Source: Treponema sp. (GTDB lineage: Bacteria > Spirochaetota > Spirochaetia > Treponematales > UBA12059). Taken from it: DNA of 9,890 nt. The translations under genes were made by a program, and so were the position numbers. Shown here piece by piece: positions 1-6,720 of the stretch (position 1 is the stretch's first letter; the number at the start of each line of letters is the position of its first letter). A model generated the notes under the pieces. The model worked only from the letters and a program-made list of their open reading frames with translations, did not search any database and was not told the DNA's origin. Where the stretch lies: positions 1 through 9,890 of the forward strand of contig JAAYUR010000217.1 in the NCBI GenBank assembly GCA_012517645.1, read 5' to 3'.

Positions 1-3000
1 AGCCCAGGCGCTCCAGGCGCTTCCGTCGTGGTAGCTCACCTGGACCGTGGCCGCGGCCACGCCGTCGTCGTCCGTCACCGTTCCCCTCACCGTGTACGCG
101 GCGCCCACGAAAGCGCCCGCGCCGGGATGGGTCAGGGTCACCGCGGGGATATCCGTGGACTGCTCCACCGTGACGGCCCGGGTCGTCTGGGTGTCGTTGA
201 GGGCCCGGTCCCGGGCGATGACGTACAGGACATAGGCTGTCGAGTCAACCAGACTCGCGGTATTCACGGTCGCCGTATACGGAGCCGCCCCGAAGGCGGT
301 GCCGCCGGGGGCGTCGTAATCCGCCGGGGCGGAAGCCGCGGCCGGGAGAAGCCACCACCTGACCCCGGTCAGGCCGTTCCCGTCGGAGGCGAAGGCGGCG
401 AATCGGATCGTGCCGTTCACGTAATCGGTGCCGCTCATCGACAGCACCGGGGTGAGGCTGGCGATCTCCGCGAGGGGCCCCGCGGTATCCACGACGACGC
501 TGCGGGTCAGGGTCGCGGTCTTGCCGACGACGTCCGTCACCGTGACGACGTACTCGTAGATGCCGTCGGCCAGTCCGGGTCCGCCCACGGTCTGGTTGAC
601 GGTGACGGGCTGGCTCGTAGTCGAGTAGTTTCCGTCGAAGATCTGGGTCCCGTTCCGGCTCACCCGGACGTTGGCCAGGGCGTTGCTGTCGTAGGCCGTG
701 AAGGAGAAGGAGAAATCCCCCTTGGCGTACCCGGTGCCCCCGACGGTGTTGACGGTTCCCGCGCCGAACCCGAAGGCTTGGACCTCCGGCGGCGCCTGAT
801 CCAGGTTGAAGGCTACCGTGGCCGGGGCGGGGCTCCAGTTGCCCGCCGTATCCCGGGCCGCGACATGGAGCACCCGGGGCCCTTCCTCGGAGGGCAGGAA
901 GCTCAGGCCCGCGGTCCAGGACGCCGCGCCCGACGCGGCGGTCCACGCCAGGTAATCCGCCGGAGGCAGGGCCGGAGGCACGGTCACGGCGTACCGGGTT
1001 TCGGCGATGGGGCTCACCCCTCCGAAATCCGCGGCGGTGCCGTTCGCGGACAGGGCGGTGCCCTGAACGGCGGCGCCCGGCGTCGGGGCGGCGATGGCCA
1101 CGTCCGGTCCGGTGAGGTCCACGGTGATCGTACGACCGAGCACGGAGGACTTGCCCGCGGCGTCCGTCACGGTAAGAACGTAGGAGTAGACTCCGTCGAC
1201 CAACAATAGGTTCGCGGGGTCCGCGGGATTCCTCGGGAGATCCGCCAACGACCAGGCCTGGGAGGTTCCGGTGACCGAACCGCTGTACACCGTGACCGCC
1301 GGGTCCGAGCCCTTGGCCTGGGTCACGGTCAGGGCGGAAAGGGAGTTCGAGTCCGAAAGGATGCCGCCCAGCGCAAAGGCGACATTCCGTCCGGCGCTGG
1401 CCGTGCCGATCGATGTTTCCGTAATAGCGGGAGAAGCTTGGTCGACGCCGAAGGTCCGGGTTGCCGGGATGCTCCAGTTGCCGGCGGAATCCCGGGCGCG
1501 GACATGGATGGTCTTTCGGCCCTCGCCCAGGGCCGATAGGTTGATGGAGCCGTTCCAGCTCGTGGTTCCCGATGCGAGCGTCCAGGTTTCCGGATCCACG
1601 GGCGGGGCGGCAGCCACGTCTCCGATCCAGAACCGGACCTGGGACAGGGAGCTTGTAGCGTCCGAGGCGGTGCCCTGGACGGAGTCCGAAGCTCCCGAAA
1701 GCCACGCGTCCGCCGCGGGCAGGGAGACGGCGACGGTGGGGGCTGCCGTATCCACCGTGAAGGAGAACGAAGTCGTTGAAAGTTTCCCGAACCGATCCCG
1801 GGAGCGGATAGAGATCGAACGCGGCCCTTCATAGGACCCGCCGAAGAGGGTGGACGTCCCTCCTCCGACGGTCACGGACCACGCGTGGGTTCCGGCATCG
1901 ACCGGAACCTGGACCCAGGTCCCCGGCGCGTCCGGGAAGGCGACTTCGATGTATTCGTCCGACCCTCCCGGCGTCACCGTGGCCAGGCCGTTCGCGTCCG
2001 CCGCGGTCCCGGAAAGGGTGAAGGATGCCCTCTGGAAGGTCCCCGCTCCGGGGGAATCGACGGAGATCGTGGGCGGAGAAGTGTCGATCACGAAGTACAC
2101 GGGACCGACGGATTTCGTCGCCGTCGGCTTTCCGCTTTTCACGGAAGCGTCGTCGGAGACCTGTAGCTGGAACCTATGCACACCCTGGCCCAAAGCGTCT
2201 ACGTTGTGGGAGAAGGATACGCTGCGTCCGGGAAGTCCGATGGAATCCAGAGCACCTACCGGAACTCCGTCCAGGCTTAGGCTCACGCTGGATGTATCAA
2301 CCCTATCGTCATCCTGGAGGATGCCTCGGATACGGGCGTTGGTGTCCAGAAGGTTGACGCCCCCGACCCCGGCCGCGGCGGCGGTGGTGACGGAGGTATC
2401 GACATCCGTAAAAACAGCGGTCGGAATGTCCGTCCCCTGGCTGACCGTTAGGACGCGGCTGATCCGGGTGTCGTTCCGGGCCCGGTCTCGGGAGATTATA
2501 TGGAATTTGTACTCGGTGCCGTCCATCAGGGACGTGGAATCCAGGGATAGGGACGGGGTCGAGGTGGCGAAGGCGGTTCCCCCGGGGCTGTCGTAGTCCG
2601 CGGGGGCGGGGTCGACGGAGGGGAGCACCCACCACTTGCTGCCCAGTACGGCGTTGGCGTCCGTCGCCAGGGCGTTGATCTGGATCACTCCGTTGATGTA
2701 TTCCACCGGGTTTCCGGGATCGGAATCGTCCACCACCGTGGGCGAAAGGTTCGTGATCTCCACGCTGGGAGGTGTGGCGTCCACGATGACGGTCTTGTAG
2801 TAATTCGCGACGCTCCCGGTATTGCTGACCGCCTCTATACGGAACTCGTAGGTTCCGTCGTCGGAGCCGTCGGAGGCCACGGCGAAGACCGGGCTGTCCA
2901 GGGTACGGGTCGGGGATCCCGAATCGTCCGCGGCCCAGGCGAAGGGATCCGTCGATCCGCCCTCCCGGGTCCTTTCAAGGGTCACAGATAAGATTCCGTT

Positions 3001-3885
3001 GGGGTGATTCGCGGTCACCCGGAAGGCGTACTCATCCCCCGCGTAGGTACCCCCGGCCACGACGTTCACGTCCCCGGGGGCGAAGGCCAGGTTGATCACG
3101 GGAGGGACGTCCCCGCTGATGACTTTCACTTTATATGGATCCTGGGCGAGGGGCGGGACGATCGTCTCGCCGCCGCTCACGTCCACCGCCCGGAGCCTCA
3201 GGTTGAAGATCCCGACCTCGCCGGGATGCTCGTCCGAGAGTCGGTACCGGAAGTCGGTCGTCTTCTTGACCTCGGAGACGCCGATGACGTTGTCCCAGGC
3301 CGGCTCGGGATCCGTCTCTTTCCAGAATTTGATCTGCGGGTATCCGATCGCGACGCCCTGTAGGTCCGTCACGATGCCGATGACGACGCCGTTCATGGCG
3401 ATCTCCGGCGGCAGGAGAGGATCGTACGTCGCGGGATTGATGGCGGGCACCTGGATCTCTATCTGGGGCGGGAGATTGTCGATGGTGAAGACCAAATCCT
3501 CCGTATCCGTGCGCTTACCCGCGTCGTCTATCGCGCGAAGCCGGATCCTGAAGGATCCGTTGGGGTACGACGTGGTGTCCAGGTCATGGCGCCATACCTT
3601 GGCCGAGGCGTCGTAGGAGGTCACATCGCTCCAGGAGGTCCCGCCGTCGAGGGATATGCGGACCGCCGCGATTTTCTGGTCGTCCGAGGCAAGACCGGAG
3701 AAGGATACCTCACCCTGCAGGAAGCCTCCCGGGAGAGGGCTGTTGAGGCTGATCGACGGAGGGGTGATATCGATCTTGTCGCCGAGGCCCGGGGCGAAGG
3801 GATTCCGGCAGCCTCCGAACAGGAAAAGAAGAATCGTGAAGATATAAAGTCCTATGAGAAAACGGCCCTTATTCATCCTCATCAT
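1..3885 (-). CDS. Giant multi-module Ig-like repeat lipoprotein (C-terminus beyond the left edge)
   Basis: One frame is open from ATG 3885 to base 1 (1,295 codons, no stop), so the C-terminus lies outside the window. The N-terminus has a basic start (MMRMNKGR), a hydrophobic stretch (residues 9-23) and a Cys at 26 after LFGG, which is a lipoprotein signal of the relaxed spirochaete type. The rest is about twelve Ig-like modules. Each ends in a VD..xPP-type linker whose acidic residue falls near 136, 369, 486, 601, 712, 815, 923, 1029, 1133 and 1245, a period of about 103-117 residues. Recurrent motifs are DGxYxYxxTVTDxxGK, RARDSAGNWS and WWxLP...ADYD. Such bacterial Ig-like modules usually form extended surface or periplasmic stalks used in adhesion or matrix binding. 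No catalytic or ligand-specific domain is visible, so the function is unknown. Start: GAGG lies 3 nt before ATG 3885 and 6 nt before ATG 3882, so 3882 is an equally good start; 3876 is also possible. The gene is divergent from the response regulator. Confidence 0.9.
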   Translation of the reverse strand, partial: MMRMNKGRFLIGLYIFTILLFLFGGCRNPFAPGLGDKIDITPPSISLNSPLPGGFLQGEVSFSGLASDDQKIAAVRISLDGGTSWSDVTSYDASAKVWRHDLDTTSYPNGSFRIRLRAIDDAGKRTDTEDLVFTIDNLPPQIEIQVPAINPATYDPLLPPEIAMNGVVIGIVTDLQGVAIGYPQIKFWKETDPEPAWDNVIGVSEVKKTTDFRYRLSDEHPGEVGIFNLRLRAVDVSGGETIVPPLAQDPYKVKVISGDVPPVINLAFAPGDVNVVAGGTYAGDEYAFRVTANHPNGILSVTLERTREGGSTDPFAWAADDSGSPTRTLDSPVFAVASDGSDDGTYEFRIEAVSNTGSVANYYKTVIVDATPPSVEITNLSPTVVDDSDPGNPVEYINGVIQINALATDANAVLGSKWWVLPSVDPAPADYDSPGGTAFATSTPSLSLDSTSLMDGTEYKFHIISRDRARNDTRISRVLTVSQGTDIPTAVFTDVDTSVTTAAAAGVGGVNLLDTNARIRGILQDDDRVDTSSVSLSLDGVPVGALDSIGLPGRSVSFSHNVDALGQGVHRFQLQVSDDASVKSGKPTATKSVGPVYFVIDTSPPTISVDSPGAGTFQRASFTLSGTAADANGLATVTPGGSDEYIEVAFPDAPGTWVQVPVDAGTHAWSVTVGGGTSTLFGGSYEGPRSISIRSRDRFGKLSTTSFSFTVDTAAPTVAVSLPAADAWLSGASDSVQGTASDATSSLSQVRFWIGDVAAAPPVDPETWTLASGTTSWNGSINLSALGEGRKTIHVRARDSAGNWSIPATRTFGVDQASPAITETSIGTASAGRNVAFALGGILSDSNSLSALTVTQAKGSDPAVTVYSGSVTGTSQAWSLADLPRNPADPANLLLVDGVYSYVLTVTDAAGKSSVLGRTITVDLTGPDVAIAAPTPGAAVQGTALSANGTAADFGGVSPIAETRYAVTVPPALPPADYLAWTAASGAASWTAGLSFLPSEEGPRVLHVAARDTAGNWSPAPATVAFNLDQAPPEVQAFGFGAGTVNTVGGTGYAKGDFSFSFTAYDSNALANVRVSRNGTQIFDGNYSTTSQPVTVNQTVGGPGLADGIYEYVVTVTDVVGKTATLTRSVVVDTAGPLAEIASLTPVLSMSGTDYVNGTIRFAAFASDGNGLTGVRWWLLPAAASAPADYDAPGGTAFGAAPYTATVNTASLVDSTAYVLYVIARDRALNDTQTTRAVTVEQSTDIPAVTLTHPGAGAFVGAAYTVRGTVTDDDGVAAATVQVSYHDGSAWSAWA
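151..486 (-). repeat. Ig-like module 11, copy B of the WW...ADYD...TDIP module
   Basis: This covers residues 1134-1245 and is the counterpart of module 4, 759 residues further along the protein. It keeps the double Trp (1177-1178), the ADYDAPGGTAF segment, the ARDRALNDT strand and the closing TDIP. A further module starts after it and is cut by the window edge, so more copies may exist to the left. Confidence 0.75.
487..1116 (-). repeat. Two-module unit (modules 9-10), second copy
   Basis: This covers residues 924-1133. Module 9 (AWTAASGAASW, VAARDTAGNWS, LDQAPP) matches module 7. Module 10 (LADGIYEYVVTVTDVVGK, VDTAGP) matches module 8. Corresponding linker positions differ by 214 residues (815 to 1029) and 210 residues (923 to 1133). 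Confidence 0.7.
1117..1749 (-). repeat. Two-module unit (modules 7-8), first copy
   Basis: This covers residues 713-923. Module 7 carries a TWTLASGTTSW segment and VRARDSAGNWS and ends at VDQASP. Module 8 carries LVDGVYSYVLTVTDAAGK and ends at VDLTGP. The same order of module types recurs immediately in modules 9-10, so the array here is built from a roughly 210-residue dimeric unit rather than single modules. Confidence 0.7.
2428..2778 (-). repeat. Ig-like module 4, copy A of a long-range protein repeat
   Basis: This covers residues 370-486 of the giant lipoprotein. It matches module 11 (151-486). Both contain a WW pair followed by a proline-rich ADYD.PGGTAF segment, then SRDRARNDT or ARDRALNDT, and end at TDIP. 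The spacing from the first W to the D of TDIP is 68 residues in both copies (W418 to D486, W1177 to D1245). The resemblance is clear in protein and weaker in DNA, which points to an old duplication under protein-level constraint. Confidence 0.75.
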
Positions 3886-4221
3886 GCACCTCTACCCGGA
3901 ATCATTATCGGACGCTTTCCTATATAGCCGTTACAAATACAGCATCGCCCCGGGCAGGCGGCGGGAGGCTCTTTCGGCCGGGAGAAGCATCCTCTGCATG
4001 GGACTTAGAGCAGGTTGCATGCCAAAGGGACAAGATCCGGCTGATATGTATGTAAATCCTGCTATAGAATGAAATACCCTAAAGGACTCATCAAACCCGA
4101 AAACCGGCCGCCCCGGAGCAGGCACGAAACCGGTCCCGAATTCGACGAAAGCGTCGAACACCTCGACTTCTTCGTCGAAGCCTCGTTGCGCTCTCGTGCG
4201 GGCCGACCGATACTTAAATTC
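3886..4221. promoter_or_regulatory. Divergent intergenic/leader region between the lipoprotein and the regulator
   Basis: This stretch of about 335 nt has a lower GC content than its flanks. On the minus strand, a GATAAT box (3904-3909) and a TATATA box (3921-3926) are candidate -10 elements for the lipoprotein, but neither has a good -35 at normal spacing. On the plus strand, CTGATA (4041-4046) lies 16 nt before TATAGA (4063-4068) and may be a promoter for the regulator. If so, transcription would start just after ATG 4069, which favours the downstream start at 4222. No sigma-54 GG-N10-GC pair of convincing quality was seen. The assignments are by eye and weak. Confidence 0.35.
4141..4158. 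repeat. Perfect 7-bp inverted repeat with 4-nt loop in the regulator leader
   Basis: TTCGACG-AAAG-CGTCGAA is perfectly self-complementary. The next bases (4163-4180) repeat the same TCGAC/GTCGA words around TTCTTCG. The element lies 64 nt before ATG 4222. It could be an RNA hairpin in the leader or a dyad operator for the regulator itself. If translation starts at 4069 instead, it is part of the coding sequence. Confidence 0.45.
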
Positions 4222-5628
4222 ATGGAAGCCACCCGGTTCCGCGTCCTCGCGGTGGACGACGACTTCACCCTGCTGGAGCGGATCAAGGCCATCGTCGGCC
4301 GAATAGAGTATCCCCGCATCGAACTGCACACCGCGGAGACGGTGCGGGACGCCCTCGAAGTCCTCGACTCCCGCTCGATCGACCTGGTCCTGTCCGACTT
4401 CCGCCTGCCCGACGGGAACGGCTTGGATCTGCTTCGGAGGGTGAAGAGCTCCGACCCGACCGTCTCGGTGGTCATCATGACCGCCTTCGAGGATATCCGG
4501 GACGCGGTCAGCATCCTGAAGGCCGGCGGTGAGGACTACCTAGTGAAGCCGGTGACCGCGGAGAGCCTGGAGCACATCTTTATCCGGGAGTATGAAAAAC
4601 AAACCATCGAACACGAGAGCGACGAGCTGGACCCCTTCCTGAGCCCCGAGTCGAGCGAGGTCCCCTTCATCCACGCAGACCCTCGGATGAGGGAGGTCCT
4701 GAGCGCGGTGTACCGGGCCCGGGAGAGCTCCGCGACGGTGCTGATCACCGGAGAGAGCGGGACCGGAAAGGAGCTGGTCGCCCGACTGATCCACGACGCC
4801 AGCGATCGGAGGGACAAGCCCTTCGTCACGGTCAATATCGCCGCCTTGCCGGAAACTCTGATGGAGAGCGAGCTCTTCGGCCACGTGAAAGGCGCCTTCA
4901 CGGGAGCCGATCAGCCCCGGGAGGGCCGCTTCGCGGAGGGGGACGGCGGCAGCCTCTTCATCGACGAGGTGGGGGACATCCCCCTGAGCATCCAGGTGAA
5001 GCTCCTCCGGGCCCTACAGTTCGGAGAGATTCAGCGGGTCGGGGAAAACGCGACGCGAACCCTGGATGTCCGCATCATAGCCGCCACCAACCGGGATCTT
5101 CGGAAGATGATGGACCAGGGAGCCTTCCGGGCCGATCTCTATTGGCGATTGAACGTGATCCCGATCTCGATACCTCCCCTTCGGGAACGGAGGGGGGACA
5201 TAGCAGCCCTGACCCGTTGGTTTATCGAGAAATACTCGAAGGAATACCGCAAACCCGTCCGGGGCATCAGCCGGGAGGCCCTGTCGGAGCTCATGCGGCA
5301 TCCCTTCCCCGGCAACGTGCGGGAACTCGAGAACGCCGTCGAACGGGCCGTGCTCATGACGCGCCGGGAGATACTGAGCACCCAGGACATCCGGCTGGAA
5401 CCCGTCTCGGACGCGCCGCTTTCCTCGGGCGGGCCGATCACAAGGACGGAGCAGCCGATCGGCACCTACGACGAGATGGTCGGCCGTTTCGAGCTGGACC
5501 TGATCTCCAAAGCCTTGGACACGGCCGGGGGCAACCAAAGCGAGGCTGCCCGAACCCTGGGCATCGGCGAACGCCGCCTGCGCTCACGGCTAAAGGTTCT
5601 GAACGAAAAACTCGGGCCCGGACTCTAG
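4222..5628 (+). CDS. NtrC-family sigma-54-dependent response regulator (REC-AAA+-Fis HTH)
   Basis: This is a 468-residue cytoplasmic transcription activator. Phosphorylation of the receiver domain by a sensor kinase should control ATP-driven remodelling of sigma-54 RNA polymerase. REC domain (about 6-120): acidic D12-D14, phospho-acceptor D59 (LSDFRLPDG), T87 and K109. AAA+ domain: Walker A GESGTGKE (177-184), sigma-54-contacting GAFTGA (224-229), Walker B GGSLFIDE (242-249), sensor I AATNRD (287-292), FRADLYWRLN (302-311) and HPFPGNVRELEN (360-371). The C-terminal Fis-type helix-turn-helix is at about 436-458 (GGNQSEAARTLGIGERRLR). All key residues are present. Start: ATG 4222 places RVLAVDDD six residues in and gives the usual family length. 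ATG 4069 in the same frame would add 51 residues with no recognised domain. Neither start has a clear Shine-Dalgarno sequence. No partner kinase lies in the window. Confidence 0.95.
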   Translation: MEATRFRVLAVDDDFTLLERIKAIVGRIEYPRIELHTAETVRDALEVLDSRSIDLVLSDFRLPDGNGLDLLRRVKSSDPTVSVVIMTAFEDIRDAVSILKAGGEDYLVKPVTAESLEHIFIREYEKQTIEHESDELDPFLSPESSEVPFIHADPRMREVLSAVYRARESSATVLITGESGTGKELVARLIHDASDRRDKPFVTVNIAALPETLMESELFGHVKGAFTGADQPREGRFAEGDGGSLFIDEVGDIPLSIQVKLLRALQFGEIQRVGENATRTLDVRIIAATNRDLRKMMDQGAFRADLYWRLNVIPISIPPLRERRGDIAALTRWFIEKYSKEYRKPVRGISREALSELMRHPFPGNVRELENAVERAVLMTRREILSTQDIRLEPVSDAPLSSGGPITRTEQPIGTYDEMVGRFELDLISKALDTAGGNQSEAARTLGIGERRLRSRLKVLNEKLGPGL

Positions 5629-5668
5629 CACGGCTCGTCGAGCGGAACCGTGTATCCGAGACCTTAGG

Positions 5669-5696
5669 TTCGTGTATTTCTTATTGATTTTATAAC
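5669..5696 (+). promoter_or_regulatory. Possible sigma-70-type promoter of the hydrolase gene
   Basis: TATAAC (5691-5696) matches five of six -10 consensus bases and lies in the AT-rich part of an otherwise GC-rich gap. The best -35 at normal spacing is TTCGTG (5669-5674), which is weak. The call rests mainly on the -10 and the local AT-richness. Confidence 0.3.
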
Positions 5697-5724
5697 CTTT
5701 TCTCCGTACTTTCATAGAATGAGT

Positions 5725-5741
5725 CCCGGCCGAGCGCCGGG
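5725..5741 (+). other. Small hairpin in the leader of the hydrolase gene
   Basis: CCCGGC-CGAGC-GCCGGG is a perfect 6-bp stem with a 5-nt loop. It is followed by TCCCATTTT, too weak a T-tract for a confident terminator of the regulator gene. It may be a weak terminator or a leader stem. The hydrolase Shine-Dalgarno sequence (GGAGG, 5759-5763) lies outside it. Confidence 0.35.
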
Positions 5742-5768
5742 TCCCATTTTAATCGACCGGAGGTTTGT

Positions 5769-6557
5769 ATGAGATCCCCCTCCCGAAACACGGTGGCATC
5801 GCTCCTCATCATAGCCGTGCTTTTCCTTGCCGTATTCCCCCTGGCCGCCCAGGCCAAGAGGCCCGTCCAGACCAACGCGTCCTTCACAGCCGCGGACGGA
5901 ACCAAGCTCTCCGCATATCTTGCACTCCCCCCCGGCTCCGGGAAGCATCCCGGGGTCATCATGGTCCACGAGTGGTGGGGACTGTCCGGGGACATCGCCG
6001 CGATGGCGGACCGACTGGCCAAGGAAGGCTTCGCCGTCCTGGCCGTGGACGCCTACCGGGGCAAGCTGGCCCAGACCGCCGCGGAGGCGGGCGCCCTACG
6101 GAACGGCACTCCCCCCGCCCAGATCGCCGCAGACCTGGACGCGGCCTACGAGTGGCTTACCCGGCATCCCCGGGTGGACGGATCCCGGATGGGCGCCCTG
6201 GGCTTCTGCTTCGGGGGAGCCCAGGCCATGTTCCTGGGCACCCGACAGCCCGGGCTCGGCGCGGTCGTGACCCTCTACGGCTCTGGCCTCATCCAGCAGG
6301 AATCCGCCCTGGGCGAACTCGGCCGAAAGAGCGCCGTGTTGGGCATCTTCGGCGACACCGACGCGAGCATTCCCCCCGCCCAGAGGCAGGCCTTCAAGGA
6401 GGCCCTGGCCGCCCGGAAGGCCCGCTACGCGGAGTCCGTATACGTCGGAGTCGGTCACGCCTTCGTCAAGGACGAGAACGTGGACGCCCCGGGTCCGGCC
6501 CGCCAGGCCTGGAGACAGACCATAGCCTTCCTGCAGGACGAGCTGGGCGTGAGGTGA
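5769..6557 (+). CDS. Exported dienelactone hydrolase family protein
   Basis: This is a 262-residue alpha/beta hydrolase. Residues 1-29 form a Sec signal peptide (RNTVASLLIIAVLFLAVF, then LAAQA before K30), so the enzyme should act in the periplasm. The dienelactone hydrolase pattern is complete: HEWWG (67-71) with the conserved Glu, a Cys nucleophile at 147 in GFCFGG, Asp 196 in GDTD and His 230 in GVGHAF, forming a Cys-Asp-His triad. Classical members open dienelactones in chloroaromatic degradation, but most homologues are esterases or lactonases of unknown substrate, and no aromatic-degradation gene is nearby. The start is secure: GGAGG (5759-5763) lies 5 nt upstream. The mature part is a normal length for the family. 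It precedes two other exported proteins on the same strand. Confidence 0.93.
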   Translation: MRSPSRNTVASLLIIAVLFLAVFPLAAQAKRPVQTNASFTAADGTKLSAYLALPPGSGKHPGVIMVHEWWGLSGDIAAMADRLAKEGFAVLAVDAYRGKLAQTAAEAGALRNGTPPAQIAADLDAAYEWLTRHPRVDGSRMGALGFCFGGAQAMFLGTRQPGLGAVVTLYGSGLIQQESALGELGRKSAVLGIFGDTDASIPPAQRQAFKEALAARKARYAESVYVGVGHAFVKDENVDAPGPARQAWRQTIAFLQDELGVR

Positions 6558-6587
6558 ACGGTGGACAGCGGCCGGTGGACGGAGGCG
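6553..6587 (+). repeat. Degenerate heptamer array of the GGTGGAC type
   Basis: Starting on the stop codon of the hydrolase gene, five consecutive 7-mers read GGTGAAC, GGTGGAC, AGCGGCC, GGTGGAC and GGAGGCG. Two are identical and 14 nt apart, and the others are degenerate. This looks like a decayed short tandem repeat rather than coding sequence. Confidence 0.4.
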
Positions 6588-6679
6588 AAAGTGGTGTGCG
6601 GCGGCTCGTAGGCCCTACGGACTACCTCGAACAAGCGGCGGAATCCGAAAAAGGCTCCTGATCCGAGATCATGTTTTAA

Positions 6680-6718
6680 AGGCTCCTCCGGGGGGGTATA
6701 CTCCTTGCGGAGGAGCTT
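6680..6718 (+). promoter_or_regulatory. Ribosome-binding-site-sequestering hairpin with a promoter-like loop
   Basis: GCTCCTCCG (6682-6690) is the exact reverse complement of CGGAGGAGC (6708-6716), which contains the Shine-Dalgarno AGGAG of the gene starting at 6721. A G-T and an A-T pair (6681/6717, 6680/6718) extend the stem to 11 bp. GGGG (6693-6696) can pair with CTCC (6701-6704) inside. The loop carries TATACT (6697-6702), five of six -10 consensus bases, with TTTTAA (6674-6679) 17 nt upstream as a poor -35. A transcript reading through from the hydrolase gene would bury the ribosome site. One started at the loop promoter (about 6708-6710) would lack the 5' arm and leave it open. Confidence 0.6.
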
Positions 6719-6720
6719 AC

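Noticed and set aside
28..1209. Long plus-strand open frame (393 codons)
   Set aside because: It is antisense to the giant lipoprotein and gives a low-complexity Arg/Gly/His-rich product with no domain. It is a by-product of high-GC codon use on the other strand.
245..1705. 486-codon minus-strand open frame
   Set aside because: It is in a different frame from the Ig-repeat lipoprotein, which is continuous here with clear modules. The product is Arg/Gly/Pro-rich and has no recognisable domain.
3997..4025. Possible sigma-54 promoter (GG...TTGCAT) upstream of the regulator
   Set aside because: The GG and GC elements are about 14 nt apart instead of the required 10.
5629..5655. CACGG...CCGTG dyad after the regulator stop
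   Set aside because: It has a short stem, a 14-nt loop and no following T-run, so it is not supported as a terminator.
5765..6661. 298-codon plus-strand frame overlapping the hydrolase
   Set aside because: The hydrolase frame has a signal peptide, a full catalytic triad and a ribosome site. This frame has only Arg/Gly/Pro-rich sequence.
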